Of a stretch of 6,747 nucleotides of DNA, positions 1 to 5,876 are shown in pieces; position 1 is the stretch's first letter, and each line of letters opens with the position of its first letter. The stretch covers positions 1-6,747 of the forward strand of contig CALZEK010000076.1 of the NCBI GenBank assembly GCA_945639745.1, given 5' to 3'. A model generated the notes under the pieces. It saw nothing but the letters and a program-made list of their open reading frames with translations, was not told the DNA's origin and did no database searches. The translations under genes and the position numbers were made by a program. This DNA comes from an uncultured Bacillaceae bacterium. GTDB lineage: Bacteria; Bacillota; Bacilli; Bacillales; Amphibacillaceae.

Positions 1-1
1 T

Positions 2-94
2 ATTCTAGGTTGCTTAAATATTGAAGAAAAAAAACAGATGCATGAACAGTTAAAAAAACTGGGATATCATGCAGAAAAAAGACAAAGTTTATAG
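2..94 (+). CDS. C-terminal 30 residues of an unidentified protein (5' truncated by window)
   Basis: An open frame runs from the window edge to the TAG at 92-94. It encodes about 30 residues that are mostly charged and probably helical, with a run like NIEEKKQMHEQLKKLGYHAE. The composition and the pattern 'hydrophobic-L-N-I-E-E-K-K' resemble the last helix of a MarR-type regulator, but that is only an impression and the family cannot be fixed from this length. The next gene (YceI-like) starts 76 bases downstream on the same strand with no terminator hairpin between, so the two could be co-transcribed. The true start lies outside the window. Confidence 0.5.
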   Translation: MLGCLNIEEKKQMHEQLKKLGYHAEKRQSL

Positions 95-170
95 TTGGAC
101 TAAGTCATTTATTCAGAAAGTGTAACCATTCAATTTAAGATATTAATTAAAATTATTGGAGGAATTAATA

Positions 171-701
171 ATGACAAAAGCAAAATGGAATGTAGACAAA
201 GTTCATAGTACAATAGGTTTTTCAATTAAACACATGATGATTTCAAACGTGAAAGGAACGTTTAATGAGTTCGAAGCTGATATTGTAGCAGATCCAACAG
301 ATTTAACTGATGCAGAGATTGAATTTAAAATTGATGCGAGTTCAGTAGATACAAAAGTAAAAGATCGTGATGATCATTTACGTGCAGGTGACTTCTTCGA
401 TGTTGAAAATCATCCAAATATGACATTTAAAGCAACAGAAATCACTAAAAAATCAGAGGATAATTATGATTTAACAGGTGATTTTACAATTAGAGGTACA
501 ACAAATCCAGTAACATTTGATGTGAAGTTTGAAGGTGTGGCTAAAGACCCTATGAGTGGTGATGAAGCTGCTGGATTTACAGGAAGTACAGAAATTAGCC
601 GTAAAGATTTTGGTCTAACATGGAATGCTGCACTTGAAACAGGTGGCTTTGTTGTAGGCGATAAAGTTAAAATTAACATTGAAATACAGTTACGTAAATA
701 A
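171..701 (+). CDS. YceI family lipocalin-fold protein (cytoplasmic form)
   Basis: A 176-residue protein of the usual YceI length. Visible family signatures are the N-terminal D-x-x-HS-x-I-x-F-x-IKHMM-x-S-x-VKG-x-F stretch (residues 9-31), the central DDHLRAGDFFD segment followed by the HPNMTFKAT strand, then TGDFTIRGTTNPVTFDV, and the late SRKDFGLTWNAALETGGFVVGD motif. The family forms an extended beta-barrel that binds long isoprenoid or amphipathic molecules; the ligand here is not predictable. There is no signal peptide, unlike proteobacterial periplasmic YceI, so it should be cytosolic. The ATG at 171 is chosen because GGAGG at 158-162 is spaced correctly for it; an upstream in-frame TTG at 156 overlaps that Shine-Dalgarno and is rejected. 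A strong terminator follows the stop. Confidence 0.9.
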   Translation: MTKAKWNVDKVHSTIGFSIKHMMISNVKGTFNEFEADIVADPTDLTDAEIEFKIDASSVDTKVKDRDDHLRAGDFFDVENHPNMTFKATEITKKSEDNYDLTGDFTIRGTTNPVTFDVKFEGVAKDPMSGDEAAGFTGSTEISRKDFGLTWNAALETGGFVVGDKVKINIEIQLRK

Positions 702-721
702 ATTTAATAATCTGATTTGAT

Positions 722-764
722 AAATAACCATTTGCTTGAGTATTTCAGGCAAATGGTTATTTTT
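722..764 (+). terminator. Rho-independent terminator after the yceI-like gene
   Basis: The arms at 722-735 and 749-762 are perfectly complementary over 14 bp. Pairing continues inward to 740/744, including G-T wobbles, leaving a loop of about 3 bases. The right arm runs into a T-rich stretch (760-764). It lies 20 bases after the stop codon at 701. Confidence 0.9.
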
Positions 765-823
765 ATGATAGGATCAAATCTAGCTTAAAATGAGTACAAT
801 ATAATTTATTATTGTCTTAATCA

Positions 824-832
824 TGTTACAAT
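824..832 (+). promoter_or_regulatory. Candidate extended -10 promoter of the ywdI-ywdK-like operon
   Basis: The string TGTTACAAT is an extended -10 (TG, one base, then TACAAT at 827-832). No convincing -35 lies 16-18 bases upstream, which is tolerated for extended -10 promoters. It would start transcription near 838, giving a leader of about 29 bases before the ATG at 867. A perfect TATAAT at 800-805 also lacks a -35 and is the alternative. Confidence 0.4.
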
Positions 833-866
833 GGATTTACCTGATCTAAAATAAGAGGTGATAGTA

Positions 867-1142
867 ATGGTAACAAATGAATTATTGCTTTATAAAATTA
901 AAGAACAAGTCAGTGAAGCGGAAGAAATAATAAATGATCCAATCTTATTTAAAGAAGCTTTAAAGCGTATAGAAATGTTATGTGAATTAATTACGGAAGA
1001 CAATATAAAACCGCAAAGTAAAAGTGAAACAACGCAAGAAATGATGAGTTCTACAAGTACTAAACTTAAAGAGAAATCTCTAGGGAATACGAATAACCAA
1101 ATAAATACAAATTTACCAAGTGATTCAATTTTTGACTTTTAA
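867..1142 (+). CDS. Small YwdI-like protein (DUF5327-type), function unknown
   Basis: A 91-residue hydrophilic protein. Residues 1 to about 50 are predicted helical and amphipathic (NELLLYKIKEQVSEAEEII, then a second helix ending MLCELI). From about residue 53 it becomes a low-complexity Ser/Thr/Asn/Gln/Lys tail that looks disordered and ends in SIFDF. Length, helical start and position just before a DUF423 gene match the Bacillus ywdI-ywdK pair; I have no motif-level proof of the family. The ATG at 867 is preferred over an in-frame GTG at 858 because AGAGGTG (855-860) is its Shine-Dalgarno and overlaps that GTG. Only 20 bases separate it from the next gene, so they are probably co-transcribed. 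There is no signal peptide or membrane segment. Confidence 0.75.
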   Translation: MVTNELLLYKIKEQVSEAEEIINDPILFKEALKRIEMLCELITEDNIKPQSKSETTQEMMSSTSTKLKEKSLGNTNNQINTNLPSDSIFDF

Positions 1143-1162
1143 AATGTACGAGGAGAGATAAA

Positions 1163-1534
1163 ATGATGAAAATATTATTGGCAGTTGCAGCTGTAAATGG
1201 ATTTCTAGCAGTTGCTTTAGGTGCTTTTGGTGCACATGGATTAGAAGGTAAAATATCTGACAAAATGATTTTAACTTGGGAAAAAGCAGTGACTTATCAA
1301 ATGTTTCATACCGGAGCATTATTAGCCACAGCTTTTGCTATGTTAAAAATACAAGCAACTAGTTTGAATTGGGCAGGAATTACATTTTTAATTGGTATTA
1401 TATTATTCTCAGGTAGTCTGTATTTTTATTCGACAACTGGAATAAAATCACTTGCTATGATTACGCCAATAGGAGGCGTGTTTTTCTTAATTGGTTGGGT
1501 ATTATTTGGTTATGCAATCATCAAATTTTTATAA
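1163..1534 (+). CDS. ywdK: DUF423 / YwdK family four-helix membrane protein
   Basis: A 123-residue integral membrane protein with four predicted transmembrane segments at roughly residues 4-24, 45-63, 68-90 and 96-121. Family marks are GAFGAHGLEG (about 21-30), the W-x-x-A-x-x-YQ-x-x-H loop leading into helix 2, the small-residue LFSGSLYFYS run in helix 3, and ITPIGGVFFLIGW in helix 4. DUF423 proteins are widespread, with eukaryotic relatives of the TMEM256 type; their biochemical role is unknown to me. The start at 1163 has AGGAG at 1151-1155 at good spacing; a second ATG follows immediately at 1166 and cannot be excluded. It is the last gene of its operon and ends before the bidirectional terminator at 1563-1607. 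Confidence 0.9.
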   Translation: MMKILLAVAAVNGFLAVALGAFGAHGLEGKISDKMILTWEKAVTYQMFHTGALLATAFAMLKIQATSLNWAGITFLIGIILFSGSLYFYSTTGIKSLAMITPIGGVFFLIGWVLFGYAIIKFL

Positions 1535-1562
1535 AACAATAATCATTTAATGAATAAAAATT

Positions 1563-1607
1563 AAGTCCACATGATATCAAGTTGATTTTGATATCATGTG
1601 GACTTTT
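1563..1607. terminator. Bidirectional terminator between the DUF423 gene and hemQ
   Basis: A perfect 18-bp inverted repeat (1563-1580 and 1588-1605) encloses a 7-base loop. On the plus strand it runs into TTTT for the upstream operon. On the minus strand the base of the stem is followed by AATTTTTA, so it also serves hemQ, whose stop codon at 1611-1613 is only five bases away. The convergent arrangement supports double use. Confidence 0.9.
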
Positions 1608-1610
1608 ATG

Positions 1611-2360
1611 TTATACCTTGAAAAATTCAGATACGTCATCTTTAGCAATAATTGTACCTATAAAGAAGTCACCAAACTCCCCATAACGCGAACTTACCTC
1701 GTCAAAACGCATTTCATAAACAATGTTTTTAAGTTCTAAGACATCGTGTGCAAATAATGTGACGCCCCACTCCCATGCGTCAAATCCAATTGAGCCTGTA
1801 ATGACCTGTTGAATTTTCCCAGCATATTTTCTACCTGTTAAGCTGTGTTCATAAAGTAGTTTAGCTCGAATATCTTTTTCTAAGGTGTACCAATTATCAT
1901 TTCCTTCACGACGACGGTCCATTGGATAAAATGAAATATAATCCCACTTTGGAAGTGTCGGATATAAGCGTCCTTGAATATAGTCTGAGTTTTCTATATC
2001 TTCGCCTGGTTTTTCTGGGCGATATCTAGATATTTCTACAACCGAGAAGTAAGAATGTGCTGGAATTAAAAAGTCACCCATTTTAGATTTATTCAATTCT
2101 GTTTCTAAATCACTTAACTCTTCAACTGTAGGTCTTAAAAACATAAATAGAAAGTCTGCTTTTTGTCCAATGATTTTATAAAATGCATGACTTCCTGCTT
2201 TGTTCTCTTCAACTTTATCCCATTTTTCTAATAACTGATTAAAATCAGCAAGAGCATCTTTGCGCTCTGCTTCTGTAGCTAATTTCCAAGCGACCCAATC
2301 AATCGATCTTAAATCGTGTAAACTGTACCAACCATCAAATGTTTTAACCGGTTCAACCAT
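1611..2360 (-). CDS. hemQ: Coproheme decarboxylase HemQ (ChdC)
   Basis: A 249-residue protein of the chlorite dismutase-like superfamily, with the length and order of staphylococcal HemQ. It catalyses the peroxide-dependent double decarboxylation of coproheme III to haem b, the last step of the coproporphyrin-dependent pathway of monoderm bacteria. Visible are the N-terminal TFDGWYSLHDLRSIDW, GQKADFLFMFLRP (about 65-77), FLIPAHSYFSVVE (about 97-109), RLYPTLP (131-137), FYPM with the catalytic Tyr145, His172 as likely proximal haem ligand, GRKYAGKIQQVITGSIGFD (176-194, with Gln185) and WEWGVTLF. Position 149, a lysine in the S. aureus enzyme, is arginine here. The ATG at 2358-2360 is supported by GGAGGT on the minus strand (2369-2374), eight bases upstream. 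It diverges from pta, as in Bacillus, where ywfI also neighbours pta. Confidence 0.95.
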   Translation of the reverse strand: MVEPVKTFDGWYSLHDLRSIDWVAWKLATEAERKDALADFNQLLEKWDKVEENKAGSHAFYKIIGQKADFLFMFLRPTVEELSDLETELNKSKMGDFLIPAHSYFSVVEISRYRPEKPGEDIENSDYIQGRLYPTLPKWDYISFYPMDRRREGNDNWYTLEKDIRAKLLYEHSLTGRKYAGKIQQVITGSIGFDAWEWGVTLFAHDVLELKNIVYEMRFDEVSSRYGEFGDFFIGTIIAKDDVSEFFKV

Positions 2361-2399
2361 TCCTTATTACCTCCAATAATTAAAGCTTGAGATATCTAT

Positions 2400-2430
2400 A
2401 CTATATCATAATAGTAGTAGGTAATAACAA
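2400..2430 (-). promoter_or_regulatory. Weak candidate hemQ promoter
   Basis: On the minus strand TTGTTA (2425-2430) is followed after 19 bases by TATAGT (2400-2405). The spacing is longer than ideal. The region is AT-rich and offers other -10-like strings, so this is only the best single reading. Confidence 0.3.
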
Positions 2431-2455
2431 TGAAGAGATAGTGGCAAGAAGTATC

Positions 2456-2483
2456 TTGAATTAAAATTAAAGATTGTTATAAT
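2456..2483 (+). promoter_or_regulatory. Promoter of pta
   Basis: TTGAAT (2456-2461), a 16-base spacer and a perfect extended -10, TGTTATAAT (TATAAT at 2478-2483). Transcription would start near 2490, leaving a leader of about 49 bases before the ATG at 2539. No cre-like CcpA operator is visible nearby. An imperfect Rex-like palindrome overlaps the predicted start site at 2489-2506 and is treated as a finding. Confidence 0.7.
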
Positions 2484-2538
2484 AAATATTGTCAAACTAT
2501 TCAAACAAAATGGTTAAATACGATTGAGGAGGAACAAA

Positions 2539-3513
2539 ATGAGTCATTTATTTACCAATTTAACACAAGCCTTAAAAGAAAATGAAAAAAGATTAATTGT
2601 TTTTCCTGAAGGAACAGATGAACGTATATTGTCTGCAACAAGTAAGTTAGCAGAAAAAGAAATATTAACACCTATATTAATTGGAGATGAAAGTGAAGTG
2701 CTTGCAAAAGCTAAAGCATTTAATGTTAATATAGAAAAATGCAAAATAATTAATCCATTAAATTATGAAAAAATGAATGAAATGATTGATAGTTTCTTAG
2801 AAATCAGACAAGGTAAAACAACTAAAGAAGAAGCGGTAGAAATGTTAAAAACTGAGAGTTACTTTGGTACAATGCTTGTATCAATGAATGAAGCAGATGG
2901 GTTAGTAAGTGGTGCTGTAAACTCAACTTCTGACACAGTTAGGCCCGCTTTACAAATTATAAAAACACGTCCTGGCATTAAAAAAACTTCAGGCGTATTT
3001 GTAATGGTAAGGGGCGAGGAGCGTTATATCTTTGGTGATTGTGCGATTAATATTGCGCCAACAAGTGATGATTTAGCAGAAATAGCAGTTGAAAGCCATA
3101 AAACAGCGAAAGTTTTTGGTATTGAACCTAAAATAGCTATGCTTAGTTTTTCAACGAAAGGTTCAGCTCAATCAGAAGAAACAGAGCGTGTTGTTGAAGC
3201 AATTTCTAAAGCCAAAGAAATAAATGACAATTTAATTATTGATGGCGAATTTCAATTTGATACAGCATTTGTACCTAGTGTAGCAGCTAAAAAAGCACCA
3301 GAATCAGAAATTCAAGGTGATGCAACAGTTTTTGTATTTCCGAGCTTAGAGGCAGGCAATATTGGCTATAAACTAGCTGAACGATTAGGTGAATTTGAAG
3401 CGGTTGGTCCTATTTTACAAGGACTTAATAAACCTGTTAATGATTTATCACGTGGTTGTAATTCAGAAGATGTTTATAAATTAGCATTAGTTACAGCAGC
3501 ACAAGCAAAATAA
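2539..3513 (+). CDS. pta: Phosphate acetyltransferase (phosphotransacetylase)
   Basis: A 324-residue short-form Pta that converts acetyl-CoA plus phosphate to acetyl phosphate plus CoA, working with AckA in overflow acetate and ATP formation; cytosolic. Signatures in order are LIVFPEGTDERIL (19-31), YFGTMLV (108-114), ADGLVSGAVNST, the phosphotransacetylase motif TVRPALQIIKTRPG (133-146), GDCAIN (166-171), MLSFSTKGSA, IDGEFQFD (234-241), FVFPSLEAGNIGYK, and GLNKPVNDLSRGC with Ser304, Arg305 and Asp311 matching the catalytic Ser-Arg-Asp set known from the Methanosarcina enzyme. The lack of the long N-terminal regulatory domain of the E. coli form is normal for Firmicutes. The ATG at 2539 follows AGGAGG (2527-2532) by six bases; an in-frame TTG at 2524 lies within that site and is rejected. 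Confidence 0.97.
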   Translation: MSHLFTNLTQALKENEKRLIVFPEGTDERILSATSKLAEKEILTPILIGDESEVLAKAKAFNVNIEKCKIINPLNYEKMNEMIDSFLEIRQGKTTKEEAVEMLKTESYFGTMLVSMNEADGLVSGAVNSTSDTVRPALQIIKTRPGIKKTSGVFVMVRGEERYIFGDCAINIAPTSDDLAEIAVESHKTAKVFGIEPKIAMLSFSTKGSAQSEETERVVEAISKAKEINDNLIIDGEFQFDTAFVPSVAAKKAPESEIQGDATVFVFPSLEAGNIGYKLAERLGEFEAVGPILQGLNKPVNDLSRGCNSEDVYKLALVTAAQAK

Positions 3514-3577
3514 AAAGATTCTAATCAAAGTGCGAATCGATATCATTAAATGATATTTACTTTGATTAGAATCTTTT
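3513..3577. terminator. Bidirectional two-tier terminator between pta and lipL
   Basis: The outer arms at 3513-3531 and 3559-3577 are perfectly complementary over 19 bp. Inside is a second perfect 7-bp hairpin (3540-3546 and 3550-3556) with a 3-base loop. The left arm begins at the last base of the pta stop codon and the right arm ends inside the lipL stop codon (3576-3578). Plus-strand transcripts run into a TTTTATTTATTTATTTTTT tract; minus-strand transcripts get the T run opposite 3512-3516. Confidence 0.9.
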
Positions 3578-4400
3578 ATTTATTTATTTTTTCATTTCGT
3601 TTATTCATTTGTTCAAGACGCTTATGAAAATCAACCAATTCCTTTTTTGATAAGTCATTATTTTGAATTAAAATTTGATTATTATCTAGTAATTGATTTA
3701 AACGATTTATTACGTCATTAACAGAAAGGGATATATTTAAAATATCTGATAATGATCCCATTACAGCAGGATTAACATCAGGATATGCTAGATTTGTAGG
3801 ACTTTTTTTAATGCTAATTGCATAGAAATCTTTAATTAAGTTTGCACGATAATCACTTTGACCGCAAATATCGAGATAGATTTGAACAGATACGCCATTT
3901 TTAACACGGCGTTGAGAGATACCGGCAAATTTAATGCCATTAATACTTAAATCATAATCTCCGGGACAATATGATCCAACGATTTCATAAGCTTTTATTT
4001 GTTGTGTGTAATCTTTTAATGTGTCTCGTATTAAAGAAGTCATAATATCATAACCTCGACTAATCGAAACTTTATTGTTATTTGGTATAATTAATGATAA
4101 GTTTAAAACACCACTATCTAGCGCAACAGCAAGACCGCCACTGTTTCTAATTACAACATGTTGATTTTTACTTTTTAAAAAATCTAATCCTTCCTCAAAA
4201 AATGGCGTACGCGAGTCTGGCGTACCTAAAACGACTGTCTCGTCATGTGTCCATAACCTAAGCGTTATTGGTGATGTATTATCGCCAATTGAAATAGCTA
4301 AGGCATCGTCAATCGCAAATGAGGTTAGTGCACTGTAATCAACAGAATTAAATCTTGTCTTATGTAAATGATTAATGAGTCGTAATTCTTTTACATTCAT
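3576..4400 (-). CDS. lipL: Octanoyl-[GcvH]:protein N-octanoyltransferase LipL
   Basis: Biotin/lipoate ligase-fold amidotransferase, 274 residues from the ATG at 4398-4400. LipL moves the octanoyl group from GcvH to the E2 lipoyl domains of oxo-acid dehydrogenases before LipA adds sulphur. Visible are the substrate motif VVIRNSGGLAVALDSGVLNLSL (about 82-103), GYDIMT, the GSYCPGDYDLSING motif with the presumed acyl-thioester nucleophile Cys145, and KFAGISQRR with the conserved Lys157. This motif set matches Bacillus LipL (YwfL) rather than an ATP-dependent LplA, and the pta neighbour fits. The C-terminus is a Lys/Asn-rich helical tail. The start is uncertain: an in-frame GTG at 4419-4421 would add seven residues and has its own strong Shine-Dalgarno (AAGGAG). 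The ATG has GGAG at 4408-4411. Confidence 0.92.
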   Translation of the reverse strand: MNVKELRLINHLHKTRFNSVDYSALTSFAIDDALAISIGDNTSPITLRLWTHDETVVLGTPDSRTPFFEEGLDFLKSKNQHVVIRNSGGLAVALDSGVLNLSLIIPNNNKVSISRGYDIMTSLIRDTLKDYTQQIKAYEIVGSYCPGDYDLSINGIKFAGISQRRVKNGVSVQIYLDICGQSDYRANLIKDFYAISIKKSPTNLAYPDVNPAVMGSLSDILNISLSVNDVINRLNQLLDNNQILIQNNDLSKKELVDFHKRLEQMNKRNEKINK

Positions 4401-4427
4401 AAACTCTCTCCACTTATCCACATTAAT

Positions 4428-4434
4428 ATCTCCT
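4428..4434 (-). promoter_or_regulatory. Strong Shine-Dalgarno upstream of the alternative lipL GTG start and a mini-ORF
   Basis: On the minus strand an AAGGAGA-type site lies about seven bases before two overlapping starts: an ATG at 4421-4423, which opens an 8-codon frame, and an in-frame lipL GTG at 4419-4421. The site decides neither alone, and it makes the true lipL N-terminus ambiguous. Confidence 0.5.
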
Positions 4435-4448
4435 TATCAAGTAAACGA

Positions 4449-4477
4449 TTTATTAGATTGTTAAACTATTATATAAT
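4449..4477 (+). promoter_or_regulatory. Promoter of the HD-domain gene, -10 overlapping the lipL -10
   Basis: A perfect TATAAT at 4472-4477 with a weak -35 (TTTATT, 4449-4454) at 17 bases. Transcription would start near 4484, about 28 bases before the ATG at 4512. The -10 is half of the palindrome ATTATATAAT (4468-4477), so the minus strand carries TATAAT at 4468-4473 with a weak TTTAAT -35 at 4491-4496, suitable for lipL. Confidence 0.5.
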
Positions 4478-4511
4478 AAGTATCAGTAATATTAAAGAAA
4501 TGGGTGATAAC

Positions 4512-5810
4512 ATGAGTTATGCAAATAAACAATTAGATGAAGTAAAAGTATTTAAAGATCCTGTTCATCGTTATGTCCGTGTAAATGATCAAGTTATTTG
4601 GGATTTAATTGCTACGCCTGAAATGCAACGGCTAAGAAGAATTAAACAATTGGGAGCAACTAATTTAACTTTTCATGGGGCAGAACATAGCCGGTTTAAT
4701 CATTCATTAGGTGTGTATGAAATAGTTAGACGAATTATTAAAAAAATGGAAACAAAACCTGAATGGAATAAAAATGAACGCTTGGTTTGTTTATGTGCAG
4801 CACTATTGCATGACTTGGGACATGGTCCTTTTTCACACTCATTTGAAAAAGTTTTTTCGCTAGATCATGAAAAATTCACTCAGCAAATTATTCTAGGAAA
4901 TACTGGTGTAAATAAAGTACTAGCTAAAGTTTCAGATGAATTCCCTCAAAAGGTTTCAGATATCATCAATAAAACATATCATGATAAATTAGTTATTAGT
5001 TTAATTTCAAGTCAAATTGATGCAGATCGAATGGACTACTTGCTAAGAGATGCATTTTATACGGGTGTAAGTTATGGAAATTTTGACATGGAACGTATTT
5101 TACGAGTAATGCGTCCAACGACAAAACGAGCGGTTATAAAATCAACAGGCATGCATGCGATTGAAGATTATATCATGTCACGTTATCAAATGTATTGGCA
5201 AGTCTATTTTCACCCAGTTACACGGAGTGCAGAAGTGATTTTAACGAAAATATTTGATAGAGTAAAACATTTATATCAGTCTAATTATCAATTTAAAGAA
5301 GAGCCTATATTATTTAAAAACATTTTTAATCAAGAAATAGCTGTTGAAGATTATTTGGCATTAGACGAGACAGTTGTTTATTACTATTTCCAACGTTGGC
5401 AATACGAAGCAGATGAAATATTAAGTGATTTAGCTGAACGTTTTGTTAATCGTCGTTTATTTAAATATAAAGAATTCGATTTTGAATCACATATAGATAA
5501 GTTAACTGAACTTAAAGGATTATTCACTCAAGCAGGTATAGATCCTGACTATTATTTAGTGATAGACTCATCAAAGGATTTGCCTTATGACGTTTATCGT
5601 CCAGATGGAGCAGGTCGGATTCCTATCTATTTACAAATGCCAAATAAAGAACTTAAAGAACTCTCTGAACACTCAGCAATTGTTGATTCAATTACAGGAA
5701 AAGTAAGAGAAGATCATAAATTATACTATCCAAAAGACTTAATAGAAGTAATTAGCGACAAAGCAGTGAAAAAAAAGATTGAAAATATATTAAGTAAATC
5801 TTATTTATAA
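4512..5810 (+). CDS. ywfO: HD-domain phosphohydrolase, YwfO / dNTP triphosphohydrolase-like
   Basis: A 432-residue cytosolic protein, very close in length to Bacillus YwfO. The N-terminus has KVFKDPVHRYVRV (12-24) and the P-E-M-Q-R-L-R-R-I-K-Q-L-G segment typical of SAMHD1-related bacterial enzymes. The metal site is visible as His64 (RFNHSLG), His100-Asp101 (LLHDLGHGPFSHSFE, with His104 and His109) and the Asp cluster at 170-175 (QIDADRMDYLLRD). The nearest characterised relative I know is the Enterococcus faecalis EF1143 protein, a dGTP-activated dNTP triphosphohydrolase; activity here is inferred. The remaining ~250 residues are helical with conserved KRAVIKSTGMHAIEDYIMSRYQMYWQVYFHPVTRS (225 onward). 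The ATG at 4512 is chosen for the GGTGAT Shine-Dalgarno; earlier in-frame ATGs (for example 4500) lack one. Confidence 0.9.
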   Translation: MSYANKQLDEVKVFKDPVHRYVRVNDQVIWDLIATPEMQRLRRIKQLGATNLTFHGAEHSRFNHSLGVYEIVRRIIKKMETKPEWNKNERLVCLCAALLHDLGHGPFSHSFEKVFSLDHEKFTQQIILGNTGVNKVLAKVSDEFPQKVSDIINKTYHDKLVISLISSQIDADRMDYLLRDAFYTGVSYGNFDMERILRVMRPTTKRAVIKSTGMHAIEDYIMSRYQMYWQVYFHPVTRSAEVILTKIFDRVKHLYQSNYQFKEEPILFKNIFNQEIAVEDYLALDETVVYYYFQRWQYEADEILSDLAERFVNRRLFKYKEFDFESHIDKLTELKGLFTQAGIDPDYYLVIDSSKDLPYDVYRPDGAGRIPIYLQMPNKELKELSEHSAIVDSITGKVREDHKLYYPKDLIEVISDKAVKKKIENILSKSYL

Positions 5811-5827
5811 ATTTTAATCTTTAAATA

Positions 5828-5836
5828 TGATACAAT
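5828..5836 (+). promoter_or_regulatory. Candidate extended -10 promoter of ywhD
   Basis: TGATACAAT (TG at 5828-5829, TACAAT at 5831-5836) is an extended -10 without an obvious -35. It would start transcription near 5843, 34 bases before the ATG. Read-through from the HD gene is also possible because no terminator lies between them. Confidence 0.4.
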
Positions 5837-5876
5837 CACTTATTAGAGTGAGAAATATAGAGGAGGGTTTTCATTT

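Noticed and set aside
156..170. In-frame TTG start extending the YceI-like protein by five residues
   Set aside because: The TTG overlaps the GGAGG Shine-Dalgarno of the ATG at 171, and no ribosome site precedes it.
464..679. Minus-strand open frame inside the YceI-like gene
   Set aside because: Its product matches nothing I recognise, it has no ribosome site, and it is antisense to a well-supported gene.
800..805. Perfect TATAAT as the main promoter of the ywdI-like operon
   Set aside because: No acceptable -35 lies 15-19 bases upstream and it lacks the TG extension; the TGTTACAAT at 824-832 fits better.
1066..1319. Two overlapping minus-strand open frames across the DUF423 start
   Set aside because: They are complements of the ywdI-like and DUF423 genes with no initiation signals.
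2524..2538. In-frame TTG extending Pta by five residues (MRRNK)
   Set aside because: It is formed by the AGGAGG ribosome site itself; Pta proteins normally start near the ATG at 2539.
2361..2538. Possible cre (CcpA) operator or riboswitch between hemQ and pta
   Set aside because: No match to the cre consensus and no aptamer-like or terminator-like structure was seen in these 178 bases.
2544..2744. Minus-strand open frame inside the 5' end of pta
   Set aside because: It is antisense to a clear enzyme gene, has no ribosome site, and has low-complexity composition.
4458..4511. N-terminal extension of the HD protein from an upstream start (MLNYYIISISN)
   Set aside because: It would overlap the promoter palindrome and has no ribosome site; the ATG at 4512 gives the expected family length.
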